Of a stretch of DNA of 64,000 nucleotides, positions 15,908 to 24,867 are shown piece by piece. The notes under the pieces are model-generated. The model saw only the letters and a list, made by a program, of their open reading frames with translations, was not told where the DNA came from and did not search any database. The position numbers and the translations under genes are program-made. Each line of letters starts with the position of its first letter. Within the stretch, counting starts at the first letter, position 1. This DNA is from DAIOEK01 sp964648485 (GTDB lineage Bacteria > Chloroflexota > Anaerolineae > Anaerolineales > Anaerolineaceae), in assembly GCA_964648485.1 (NCBI GenBank), contig CAZYOF010000012.1, forward strand, positions 46,500 to 110,499, in the 5' to 3' direction.

Positions 15908-17515
15908 ATGATTCTGGCAATCCCAATCTTCCTTTTGCTATTCACATCCTTGTTAATTTTGGGTATTCGATTAACACGGCCAACCTTCCCTGCTTTATGG
16001 CTTATTGCAGTTACCGGAAGCATGGTTTCATGGTTATCCATGTTGGTTCTTCGGCTACGCCTGCCAAGTACATTAACTTTGTTAAAATGGAGTGATTTTC
16101 CTATATTCAGCTCATCTCCCATGCTGGTTCTTGATTATTCTTCATGGGGATATAGCTTCGCCCTGGTTACTTTAGTATTTCTTATCGTCTTAATTTCTCC
16201 AGGGCAAATAAGAACCAGGACAGAGGTGATTAACCTTTCCGGCAGTCTGGCATTAGGTGGATTAACTCTTGTAGCTGTTTTATCTGCGAATCCGGTCACA
16301 CTGCTTTTAGGTTGGGCATCAATGGATATTGTGGAATTACTTATCTTTACCCGAAGATCTGATAAGACAGATCAACTTCGAAAAACTATCCGAGTTTACA
16401 GTTCAAGAGTAATAGGTTTAATTCTGGCATTTTGGGCATTTGTGCTAGGTAGCCGTGCGATAGGATTTAATACCAGTTTTGATAACATCTCTCCGCAGGT
16501 TGGTGTGGTTTTGTTGATCAGCATTGGATTAAGGTTGGGTGTATTTCCTTTACATCTCCCTTTTACTGTAGAAACGAATCTGCGTAGAGGACAAGGAACT
16601 TTGCTCAGAATCGCACCGGCTGCTTCCTCGATGGTTGTCCTATCACGTTTACCATCTACAACAGTTGCACCAGGTTTTGAAATCTGGTTGTCAATATCTG
16701 CAGCTTTAGCGTTAATGTATTCAAGTATTCGCTGGCTGATTGAGAAAGATGAGCTAAAAGCCAGACCTTTTTGGATATTGAGTTTATCCGCCAGTGCAAT
16801 TATTTGTGTACTGACGGGAAGCCCTTTTTTATCCATGTCGTGGGGAATCTCTCTAGTATTTCTAAGTAGCGCCTTTTTTCTCTTTGATTCGTATAATCGT
16901 TTGATGCGAGTTCTTGCATGGGTTGGTTTAATAAATCTGGCTGGTTTGCCGTATACCGCAAACAGCAGCGGTATGCAGGCTCTTGCGGCTGAAGGTCACA
17001 TTTATTGGCTTATTCCTGCTTTTATTGCCTTACTATTCCTAATCTATGCTATGGCAGACAAAATTAAATTAAAACCAGCAATACCATCAGGGCAGGAACA
17101 AATTATTTATTTAACTTATCCTTTCTCGATGGTTTTACTCATCGCTTCTTACATTATTACCGGGTTATTTGGTTGGCGTGGATCTCGAGTTGAAGGGATT
17201 TGGTGGTTTACGATTCCATTGAGCTTGGTATGTATTTCACTATTAGTTTGGAATAACAAAACCGAAAGGATTGAGTTAGTATTGCAAAAAATTCAGTCAG
17301 CAATAGATCCGTCACCAGATACAACCAGATCAGTTTCTATGCTGCAAAAGGTCATTAATCTGGATTGGATATATAGTCTGGTACAGTTGATTATGCGAGG
17401 CTTATTTGCATTTGTGGTCAGAATAGAAAGTGTTCTTGAAGGTCAGGGCGGATTTCTTTGGGCAGCACTGGTTTTTGTCTTGTTTCTAGCTCTTATTCAG
17501 ATCGGTGGTGGTTAG
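15908..17515 (+). CDS. Divergent complex I / Mrp antiporter-like membrane subunit
   Basis: A 535-residue highly hydrophobic protein with about 14 predicted membrane segments. The overall layout and the stretch LGWASMDIVELLIFTRR followed by FPLHLPFTVETN resemble the proton-pumping antiporter subunits NuoL/M/N and MrpA/D (compare LGWE, and PLHxWLP). The charged residues that normally line the channel are poorly kept, so it is a distant relative. It begins 18 bases after the hydantoinase stop and is followed, with overlapping or very close starts, by two more hydrophobic proteins. No electron-transfer subunit is next to them. The function is unknown; ion transport or coupling to a redox module elsewhere is inferred. 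Confidence 0.65.
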   Translation: MILAIPIFLLLFTSLLILGIRLTRPTFPALWLIAVTGSMVSWLSMLVLRLRLPSTLTLLKWSDFPIFSSSPMLVLDYSSWGYSFALVTLVFLIVLISPGQIRTRTEVINLSGSLALGGLTLVAVLSANPVTLLLGWASMDIVELLIFTRRSDKTDQLRKTIRVYSSRVIGLILAFWAFVLGSRAIGFNTSFDNISPQVGVVLLISIGLRLGVFPLHLPFTVETNLRRGQGTLLRIAPAASSMVVLSRLPSTTVAPGFEIWLSISAALALMYSSIRWLIEKDELKARPFWILSLSASAIICVLTGSPFLSMSWGISLVFLSSAFFLFDSYNRLMRVLAWVGLINLAGLPYTANSSGMQALAAEGHIYWLIPAFIALLFLIYAMADKIKLKPAIPSGQEQIIYLTYPFSMVLLIASYIITGLFGWRGSRVEGIWWFTIPLSLVCISLLVWNNKTERIELVLQKIQSAIDPSPDTTRSVSMLQKVINLDWIYSLVQLIMRGLFAFVVRIESVLEGQGGFLWAALVFVLFLALIQIGGG

Positions 17516-17519
17516 AGAG

Positions 17520-18110
17520 ATGCCTGAGATTATTTCCGTTTTATTGCTTTTATTTTCGATCTTAGCTGGTGGCTGGTTGATTATCCGCCGAGAATTACTT
17601 TCTCAACTATTGATGCTTGCGATTCTATTTTTACTTCAGGCGGTAATTTTTTATTTCCAATCACCTGTATTATTTTCTGTTATTCTTCTTATTCTAGGCT
17701 GGATGACCACTGCAGCCATCGGTGCATCCAAACCTGCTAAATACTTACTGAAAATTCCCTTATCCCGACCTGAAATCATATTTTACCTTCTGGCTTATAT
17801 TTTTGCTGTTTCTGCAGCGATCGTTATGATTAGTAATCTTATGAATTGGTTCCCATCAATAACCGCAGAGTCAGCTGCAATAACTTTAATATCGATTAGC
17901 CAGGGAGTGATCATCATAGCATATTCAAAAACTAGTCATGAAGTGATTATCGGTTTGCTTGTTTTCCTGATCGGGTTTGAGACAATGTTTCTCTCAATTG
18001 AGATTTCATTACTTGTAATAGGTTTGATGGGAGCAATTAAATTAGGACTTGCATTTATCGCTTCTTATTGGATGGAAAGCCCTGTGAGACAAGAGGATAT
18101 TCTGGGATGA
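17520..18110 (+). CDS. Small membrane protein of the antiporter-like cluster
   Basis: With the ATG at 17520 (GAGAG just upstream; a GTG at 17505 overlapping the previous gene is the alternative) the product is 196 residues with about six hydrophobic segments. Position and size resemble the HyfE/NuoK-like partner in complex I-related membrane modules, and the helix LVFLIGFETMFLSIEISLLV contains membrane acidic residues as such subunits do. The similarity is weak and based on layout. Its stop codon overlaps the start of the next gene in an ATGA arrangement, so translation of the two is probably coupled. Confidence 0.6.
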   Translation: MPEIISVLLLLFSILAGGWLIIRRELLSQLLMLAILFLLQAVIFYFQSPVLFSVILLILGWMTTAAIGASKPAKYLLKIPLSRPEIIFYLLAYIFAVSAAIVMISNLMNWFPSITAESAAITLISISQGVIIIAYSKTSHEVIIGLLVFLIGFETMFLSIEISLLVIGLMGAIKLGLAFIASYWMESPVRQEDILG

Positions 18111-19513
18111 GTGCTGCCATTGTATGGATAATATTTCCATTCATCGTTGGCATAGTATTAGTCCCATTACTGCGCTATCGTCGACTGGTTTTTATAACGT
18201 CTGCTGTGGTTGCCGCGTTGATGGCGGTATTTGCTGTCGGAATAACAATTAATACTCCAATCACTGTCTTTGGATTCAATGTAAAAATTGAACCCATTTT
18301 TTCAATACTCGGAAGGCGTTTAGTTCTGGATCAATACGATCAGACAATCCTTGCAATATTTTTTCTATTCGCTCTTTTCTGGTTAATAGGTGGATTTTTC
18401 AGCGGAGTATCCAGCATTCTTGCTCCTGCTGGTTTGATTATTCCAGCTCTGGCAGTGGCATCTTTTGCGGTTGAACCATTCCTGTATTCCGCTCTCCTCA
18501 TCGAAGGAATTGTTTTGGTCAGTGTTCCACTTCTCTCCGTACCATTTTCTGAGCCAAGACCCGGAGTAGTAAGATACCTTGTTTTTCAAACAATGGGGAT
18601 GCCCTTTTTAATATTGACTGGCTGGTTACTGGGTAATATGGATTCTGTACCTCTGGATAATCAGCAAACGACACAGATTCTGGTACTTATGGGCGTTGGT
18701 TTCGCTTTTTGCCTGGCTATTTTTCCTCTTTATTCATGGATGCCTATGCTGGCGGAAGAGGAAGAGCCTTATCTAGTGGGTTTCATTTTTTTACTCTTAC
18801 CTGCTGCAGTAATGTTTTTCCTTCTCACATTTATAGATCGCTTTGCATGGCTGAGGACACTCACTAACTTACCTGAATTTATGATGTATGCGGGTATTTT
18901 GATGATAATCACAGGCGGTATATGGTCTGGTTTTCAAAAGAATCTTGCCCGTATGTTTGGATATGCTGTAATTGTTGAAAATGGTTTTGCCGTTCTGGCT
19001 CTAGGATTAATGACGAGTAGAGGAAATGAGCTTTTCTCCAATCTTCTGCTCATTAGAATGGTGTCTTTTGGTTTGTGGGCTTTAGCATTAACCTTGATAA
19101 AAAAATCGCTGGGGTCTCTTTTACTGAGTGATTTGCAAGGATTAGCCCGAAAAAAACCTATTCTTGCAATTTCAATTCTGATAGCGCAGTTTTCAATAGG
19201 TGGTTTACCTCTTCTTGCAGGTTTTCCACTTCGTGTAGCTCTGATTGAAGAGTTATCCCTCCAATCAACAACCCTCGCCTGGTTGATCATTCTGGGTATG
19301 GCAGGAATTTGGGGTGGAGGATTAAATACCTTATTTGTATTTTTGCAACAATCGGATAAACCAAAGAACTCGTTCCAATTTGACGGTTTTTTAGCAATGC
19401 TTATGGTTAGTGGTATTGTCTTTTTGGTCTTTCTGGGATTATTTCCACAGGTATTCTCGCCTTTATTATCTTCTTTACTTAACTCATTCCCACGGTTATT
19501 AACCGTTCCGTAA
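18107..19513 (+). CDS. NuoN/NuoL-like antiporter subunit, divergent
   Basis: The ATG at 18107 overlaps the stop of the previous gene (ATGA). The 468-residue protein has about 13 membrane segments. FPLYSWMPMLAEEEEPYLVG corresponds in position to the PFHxWxPDxYxxAP segment of NuoN/NuoM, and FQKNLARMFGYAVIVENGF corresponds to the QxDIKRLLAYSSIxxxG segment, with the lysine and histidine positions altered. It is the most recognisable of the three antiporter-like proteins. The run of four glutamates in the first motif is unusual. Role: probable membrane arm component or cation/proton transporter of unknown partner. Confidence 0.7.
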   Translation: MSAAIVWIIFPFIVGIVLVPLLRYRRLVFITSAVVAALMAVFAVGITINTPITVFGFNVKIEPIFSILGRRLVLDQYDQTILAIFFLFALFWLIGGFFSGVSSILAPAGLIIPALAVASFAVEPFLYSALLIEGIVLVSVPLLSVPFSEPRPGVVRYLVFQTMGMPFLILTGWLLGNMDSVPLDNQQTTQILVLMGVGFAFCLAIFPLYSWMPMLAEEEEPYLVGFIFLLLPAAVMFFLLTFIDRFAWLRTLTNLPEFMMYAGILMIITGGIWSGFQKNLARMFGYAVIVENGFAVLALGLMTSRGNELFSNLLLIRMVSFGLWALALTLIKKSLGSLLLSDLQGLARKKPILAISILIAQFSIGGLPLLAGFPLRVALIEELSLQSTTLAWLIILGMAGIWGGGLNTLFVFLQQSDKPKNSFQFDGFLAMLMVSGIVFLVFLGLFPQVFSPLLSSLLNSFPRLLTVP

Positions 19514-19531
19514 GTAAAAATCCTGAATGGT

Positions 19532-19537
19532 ATAATG
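19532..19537 (+). promoter_or_regulatory. Candidate -10 element upstream of the coiled-coil gene
   Basis: TATAAT at 19532-19537 lies about 30 bases before the ATG at 19569. No good -35 hexamer is seen at the right distance, so this is only a candidate promoter for the coiled-coil and selB genes. Confidence 0.4.
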
Positions 19538-19568
19538 ACAAAACAAAACCTCCGATTGGAGCTTATCT

Positions 19569-20756
19569 ATGGAAATTGAACAGGTAGTGAAACGTCTGGA
19601 ATGGCTGGATGAAGAGCGTCGAAAAGACAAGACTACTATTGCAACATTAGAAGACAGGTTGCAACGGTTGGAAGGATCCCTCCGTTCTGCTCGAAAAGAG
19701 GTAAAAGATTTACAAAAAGATTTTGCTCAACTCAATACAATTCAAGGGCGTCTGGATCAAACGGATGTGACATTAAGCTCATTAAGGATTGAATTAGGCA
19801 AGACTGGAGAGTCTTTCCAGAAAATCAGGGCTGAGATAGAAATTGATCAAGATTCAAAACGCCAAAATGAAGTAAATTCAATAAATAAGTCCATCATTGA
19901 ACTTAGAAAAGGTTATGAGAATCTTCAGGATATTAAAAAAAGTTTAAAAAAACTGGAAGATGAATACAAAAAAACCACCGATGTTACTTCAGAGTTGGAT
20001 GAAAAAGTGGTGCAATCCAGGGTAATGTATGAGGAATTTCAACGAATCCAAAAGCTAAATGATGAATCTCGAAAAGTTGATAACAAACGGATGACAGATA
20101 TGCAGGGAGAGATTTCTGCATTTCGAAAACGGATGGATGAGCAAAGGAGCAGAGTAGACCTTCTCATCGAGAATATCAAGAAGGTGGAAAACAGATTGAC
20201 TGAGCTTGTCCAATCAGAGGCTGACAGAAGACAAGCGCAGGTAGCTTTTATTGAAAGACAGAATCAGGCACAAGTTGAACGTGATAGAACCTGGAAGGAA
20301 ATGCAATTACGTTTTACTACTGTGGAAAATATTGCCGGCTCTATGGATACGCAAGTGCAAAACCTGGAAGAGATGCTGCGATCTGTAAAGAAATCAAAAG
20401 ATCAACTGGATGACTCTGCCCAGAGGATTGAACGCCGCATCAATGAGATTACAGAGATGCATCGCTTGAATGAGGATCATTTTCGCCAGGAGTGGACAGC
20501 CTTTAAAGCTGATGAACAGAAACGGTGGACTAATTACAATCTGGTTTCAGAAGAGCAAATGAAAGATGTACAACGGCAACACGATAAACATGATCAAAGA
20601 TTAGTTCAATTAGAAGATTTATCACAGCAGCTCAATGATCAATTTAATGAATTCTCTGAAGAAACACAGAAAAGGCTCCGTTCGTTGCTCGATCTTTCAC
20701 ATACGTGGGTTTCTTCATACGAACGCTTGTTTGGTAAGCCTACCGATATGGATTAG
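19569..20756 (+). CDS. Long coiled-coil protein of unknown function
   Basis: A 395-residue, highly charged protein with heptad-like patterning over almost all its length, for example residues 1-130 (EWLDEERRKDKTTIATLEDR) and 160-330. It has no signal peptide, no membrane segment and no cysteines of note, and is presumably cytosolic and elongated. It belongs to no family I can name; similarity to SMC or tropomyosin-like proteins would be compositional. It is 3 bases upstream of selB, so both are likely on one mRNA, but no functional link with selenocysteine decoding is known. Confidence 0.75.
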   Translation: MEIEQVVKRLEWLDEERRKDKTTIATLEDRLQRLEGSLRSARKEVKDLQKDFAQLNTIQGRLDQTDVTLSSLRIELGKTGESFQKIRAEIEIDQDSKRQNEVNSINKSIIELRKGYENLQDIKKSLKKLEDEYKKTTDVTSELDEKVVQSRVMYEEFQRIQKLNDESRKVDNKRMTDMQGEISAFRKRMDEQRSRVDLLIENIKKVENRLTELVQSEADRRQAQVAFIERQNQAQVERDRTWKEMQLRFTTVENIAGSMDTQVQNLEEMLRSVKKSKDQLDDSAQRIERRINEITEMHRLNEDHFRQEWTAFKADEQKRWTNYNLVSEEQMKDVQRQHDKHDQRLVQLEDLSQQLNDQFNEFSEETQKRLRSLLDLSHTWVSSYERLFGKPTDMD

Positions 20757-20759
20757 TTT

Positions 20760-22649
20760 ATGTATGTAATAGGCACAGCCGGACATGTAGATCATGGAAA
20801 ATCAGCTCTGGTTGCTGCATTAACTGGTACCCACCCTGACCGTCTGGCTGAGGAAAAAGCCCGAGAAATGACGATAGATCTAGGCTTCGCCTGGTTCTCA
20901 CTGCCTGATGGCACGCCAGTAGGTGTGGTTGACGTACCTGGACATCACGATTTTATTGAAAACATGTTGGCTGGTGTGGGTGGTATCGATGCGGTTATTC
21001 TTGTTATTGCAGCAGATGAAGGGGTGATGCCGCAAACACGGGAACATTTAGCGATTTTGGATTTATTGCAAATACCAACTGGGCTAGTTGCATTAACAAA
21101 ATGTGATTTAATAACAGATCCTGATTGGCTCGAACTAGTAAAAGAAGATATCCAAAAAATATTACAAAACACAATCCTTTCGAAAGCGGATATCATACAA
21201 GTATCAGCAAAAACTGGAGAAGGGCTGGATCATTTAATAAATTCTATCAATACAATCCTTCAGAATAAACCAAAAAGAATTAACACAAACCGTCCCAGAT
21301 TATCAGTGGATAGAGTTTTTACGATGGCCGGATTTGGTACCGTGGTCACTGGAACACTCTTAGATGGAACTTTTCATATTGGGGATGAGATCGTTATTTT
21401 GCCATCAAAAAGGAAAGCCAGAATTCGTGGTTTGCAAACCCATAAAAAGAAGGAGGAATTTGCTGAACCGGGTCAACGAACAGCTGTAAATCTAACAGGA
21501 ATCGAACTCGAAGAAATTTCACGTGGCGACTTGATTGCTTATCCTGATACATATCAGCCTGCACTCAGGATTGATGCAGAAATACGCTTACTCGATGATG
21601 TCACCCTTCCATTAGAGCATCATGCGGAGGTCAAGCTTTTTGTTGGAGCGAAAGAGACAATTGGAAGGATTCGACTGCTTGATCAGAATATTTTACAACC
21701 AGGAAAGTGTGGGTTGGTTCAATTGGAATTACGCGATGAAGTAGTTGTTTTTCCTGGTGATCGTTTTATTTTACGCAGGCCATCCCCTGCTGAAACAATT
21801 GGTGGTGGCTCAGTCATACAAGCACCTGTTCAAAAAAGGTATAAGAGATTTGATTCCGAAATACTGGATTGGCTCAATAAACAAAAAGAAGGTGACCCAC
21901 TCCAAAGAATATATTATGCAATTCAATCGATGGCACCTATCTTGTTGAGCGATCTTGCAAAAAATCAAAATTTGAATATTTCACAATTACAAGATATCTT
22001 ATCCAAAGATATTTCTAATGGTAAATACAAGCGTATTCAAACAGGAAGTGCTCCTGACACTATTTATATTCTTTCTGAGACTTACTTGCAAAATATTCAG
22101 CTGAATGCAATAAATATTATTCGCCAATATCACCAAAATAATCCGCTAAAACCAGGCATACCACGTGAAGAATTGAAAAGCAAACTCAACCTTCCAGTAA
22201 AGTTATTTGCCACCCAACTAAAAGAATGGATAGAAAGCGGGGAGTTACAGGAAAACTCAAATATTATTAGCGCTGCAGATTTCGAGATAAAGTTTTCTCC
22301 TTTACAAAAAGAACATATTCACAAGATTCTTAATAGGATGAGGCTTGAACCTTATTCACCACCGTCTGTTAAGGAAATCATAACAGAAATTGGAGAGCTA
22401 CTCTACCAGGCGATGATCAGCACTCATCAATTGCGGCAAGTTTCCAGTGAAGTAGTATTTTCTGAGGAAACGTATAACAAGATGGTGGATGAGACAATGA
22501 AAGCGCTTAACGCTAACGGAGAGTTATCTCTAGCTGAGTGGCGAGATCAGTTTCAGACCAGTCGAAAATATGCCCAGGCATTTCTTGAATATCTTGACCA
22601 ACTTGGAATTACTGTAAGGGTAGGAGAGAAGAGGAAGCTCCGGAATTAA
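20760..22649 (+). CDS. selB: Selenocysteine-specific translation elongation factor SelB
   Basis: A 629-residue GTPase. The G domain has Walker A GTAGHVDHGKS (6-16), DVPGHHDF (switch II) and TKCD. The switch I region is the short SelB type: HPDRLAEEKAREMTIDLGFA. EF-Tu-like beta-barrel domains follow (RVFTMAGFGTVVTGTLLDG), and the C-terminal third is made of winged-helix repeats that bind the SECIS RNA hairpin in bacterial SelB. It delivers Sec-tRNA to UGA codons. selA, selD and selC are not in this window, so they must lie elsewhere if the system works. Its presence implies that some UGA codons in this genome may be read as selenocysteine. Confidence 0.96.
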   Translation: MYVIGTAGHVDHGKSALVAALTGTHPDRLAEEKAREMTIDLGFAWFSLPDGTPVGVVDVPGHHDFIENMLAGVGGIDAVILVIAADEGVMPQTREHLAILDLLQIPTGLVALTKCDLITDPDWLELVKEDIQKILQNTILSKADIIQVSAKTGEGLDHLINSINTILQNKPKRINTNRPRLSVDRVFTMAGFGTVVTGTLLDGTFHIGDEIVILPSKRKARIRGLQTHKKKEEFAEPGQRTAVNLTGIELEEISRGDLIAYPDTYQPALRIDAEIRLLDDVTLPLEHHAEVKLFVGAKETIGRIRLLDQNILQPGKCGLVQLELRDEVVVFPGDRFILRRPSPAETIGGGSVIQAPVQKRYKRFDSEILDWLNKQKEGDPLQRIYYAIQSMAPILLSDLAKNQNLNISQLQDILSKDISNGKYKRIQTGSAPDTIYILSETYLQNIQLNAINIIRQYHQNNPLKPGIPREELKSKLNLPVKLFATQLKEWIESGELQENSNIISAADFEIKFSPLQKEHIHKILNRMRLEPYSPPSVKEIITEIGELLYQAMISTHQLRQVSSEVVFSEETYNKMVDETMKALNANGELSLAEWRDQFQTSRKYAQAFLEYLDQLGITVRVGEKRKLRN

Positions 22650-22653
22650 CGGA

Positions 22654-23595
22654 TTAATTAGTCGCAACCGCCATTTTCATCAATTCATCTAATTCCAATG
22701 GCGCACTAAATAATGGATTCTTTTCGAGGCGAATTGCTTCTTGATGACAATGGGAAACACATATTCCACAACCCATACAATTTTTGTCATCAACCACCGC
22801 AATGATATCAGGAATAGAAATCGTGTTAAACTGACAGATAGCAACACATGCAGCACATCCAATGCAAAGCGTTTCATCCACCACTGCAAGATATCCGGAT
22901 GATGCAAGCATTGGAGTCCCATGTCTTTGAGCTTGCATTGCCCCACAACAACAGGAACAGCAATTACAAATGGCATAAAACCTACCCAACATTGCATCTT
23001 TAAAGAATGCATGGTGAACGTGTCCACGCGCCTCTTCTTCTTCTAAAATAATAAATGCTTCCGTTTGCGATATCTGCCTTGCACGTTTTGGGTAATTCTC
23101 TAGGATCATACCAACAAATGGTTCACCTATGACGATGCAGACATCAAGAGGTAGGCATGGATTTTCCCGAGATGCCCGACAGGGGCAATCGATTACTGCG
23201 ATGTGGGTGGGTTCGAGTAATATTAGATCTCGAGCTTTTTTATATGGGATGACATGCTCAAGATTTACAAGCTGGATTTCCTGCTGAACTGAAACTAGTT
23301 GCTTTGCAGCGCCAATGGGAACGACTTTTCCATGATAAGTATCTGCAAATTGAATAGAATTCTTTGGTGGCGAAATCTGATTGATAAATTTCTTTATTGG
23401 ATTACATAAAAATGCGATGAAAGCTATGATTGGTTTGATAGCTTTTGATAGATGATTTTGTCCTGTACCTGTTGCTATATAGATATAGATATATTTTGCG
23501 TATATTAATCCATGAACTAAATCGAAAAACTTGAATCCAGATACCTTTTTCCCTTCTGCTATGAATTCCTCTGTTGATTCACTGATAAATTTCAT
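22654..23595 (-). CDS. Iron-sulfur protein with two 4Fe-4S ferredoxin motifs
   Basis: The start at 23595 is preferred (AAAGGA upstream on the minus strand). The 313-residue protein ends in a 2[4Fe-4S] ferredoxin domain: CIGCAACVAICQF and CMGCGICVSHCHQEA. Additional cysteine groups occur in the middle, CPCRASRENPC and CNCCSCCCG, which may hold another cluster or metal. The N-terminal part has a hydrophobic stretch near residues 25-65. It ends 5 bases from the convergent selB stop. The middle section resembles uncharacterised ferredoxin-fused proteins annotated only as 4Fe-4S binding domain proteins. A redox role is clear; the partner is not. Confidence 0.82.
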   Translation of the reverse strand: MKFISESTEEFIAEGKKVSGFKFFDLVHGLIYAKYIYIYIATGTGQNHLSKAIKPIIAFIAFLCNPIKKFINQISPPKNSIQFADTYHGKVVPIGAAKQLVSVQQEIQLVNLEHVIPYKKARDLILLEPTHIAVIDCPCRASRENPCLPLDVCIVIGEPFVGMILENYPKRARQISQTEAFIILEEEEARGHVHHAFFKDAMLGRFYAICNCCSCCCGAMQAQRHGTPMLASSGYLAVVDETLCIGCAACVAICQFNTISIPDIIAVVDDKNCMGCGICVSHCHQEAIRLEKNPLFSAPLELDELMKMAVATN

Positions 23596-23697
23596 GAAAA
23601 ATCCTTTTATTATTCTACCAACATTGTTCCAGTATATCATTTCGCATCATTCAAGGTTGGCTTAGATTTTCAATTGATACAAGTAAATGAAATGAGA

Positions 23698-24867
23698 TTA
23701 CTGATTATCCAAGTCGGATAACAATATTTTCAATAAACCAGTTATATGACTGATAATTTCAGGTTGGATGGTATCAGGCAAATCGATTTCGCTGTGATAT
23801 GTAGACGGTACCCCTCCATTCTCGGTAGCTTCAAGACTAATTACACGATAACCAGCTTTTAAGAAGGGAAGAAAATCACTTCCTCTGTATCGATAATCAA
23901 TGAAAACCAGGTTTGGTTCTTTTTGATGAATCAGCTTGAGAAGGTCTGAATCAGCATATAGGGGTTTAAATCTCCCACTTCGAAAAACAGCCCCAACCCT
24001 ATGGCCATGGCCGACCATATCAATATTAATCACTATTAGATTTTTAGGAATTTGTGGGTTTTGTTGAACAAAGGCTTTTGCTCCGAATAAACCCACTTCT
24101 TCCGCTCCTGTAAATAGGAACCCAACTTTTATATTTTTTTGAAAATCAGAAGTTTCCCAATCTTCGGCTAGCGTTGCGCAGACTGCTGCCCCTGAAGCAT
24201 TGTCGTTGGCGCCAGGTGATACTTTCCAACTATTTCCTAATTGCTGCCAGATATCCAGCCAGAATAGTGCAAAACCAGTTAAAGAAATAAGTGTAATAGT
24301 AATGGGTTGAATCACCTGGGCAATTTTAGGTATGGTTAGATATAACAATCCGATAATGGCAAGCAGCCATGAGTAAATCTCGAGCAAAACCATATAATGA
24401 TTGAGAAAACCCTGAAATAACCAGGATGAACGCGGAATTATTCTTCCACTGTCAACATGCGCACAGAACAATACATCCAATTCTTCGAGAGTGTTTTTTG
24501 AGGGTTGGGCAACCAAATTTTGAGAAAAGGAAGTTGAAGGAAGATGTTCCAATATCCAATTATGAATTTCTGGTAATGCAGCTATGATAAATGGAAGAAA
24601 AATTAGTATGGCTTTAAATACACCCGGCAGGAATGGTACAAGTAAGAGGAATAACCCGGGGATGGTTAAATAAGGTAAAAATTTAGGTAAGGATGGAAAT
24701 TTGAAAGTTTGATATTCCGACCGTAATCCAGCATGATCGAGTAAAGTTTTCAGGTAATCATGCGCTGCTTTCTCTTGCTGGCTGCCGGATGGCCTTGGAC
24801 CGATAAAGCCACTAATATGTGAAATATATTCCAAGACTCTTTCTACTGAAGAGGATGGTTCATTCAT
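23698..24867 (-). CDS. M28-family metallopeptidase with membrane segments
   Basis: A 389-residue protein of the M28 aminopeptidase family. The zinc ligands are visible in CAHVDSGR, PGANDNASGAA, GAEEVGLFGA and NIDMVGHGH, with a late histidine in STYHSEIDLPD. An N-terminal domain precedes two groups of hydrophobic helices: about residues 65-100 (FLPYLTIPGLFLLLVPFLPG) and 165-215, the latter inserted between the first metal motif and GANDN. The enzyme is therefore probably membrane-attached. It overlaps the methyltransferase-like gene upstream by 8 bases. Substrate unknown. Confidence 0.86.
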   Translation of the reverse strand: MNEPSSSVERVLEYISHISGFIGPRPSGSQQEKAAHDYLKTLLDHAGLRSEYQTFKFPSLPKFLPYLTIPGLFLLLVPFLPGVFKAILIFLPFIIAALPEIHNWILEHLPSTSFSQNLVAQPSKNTLEELDVLFCAHVDSGRIIPRSSWLFQGFLNHYMVLLEIYSWLLAIIGLLYLTIPKIAQVIQPITITLISLTGFALFWLDIWQQLGNSWKVSPGANDNASGAAVCATLAEDWETSDFQKNIKVGFLFTGAEEVGLFGAKAFVQQNPQIPKNLIVINIDMVGHGHRVGAVFRSGRFKPLYADSDLLKLIHQKEPNLVFIDYRYRGSDFLPFLKAGYRVISLEATENGGVPSTYHSEIDLPDTIQPEIISHITGLLKILLSDLDNQ

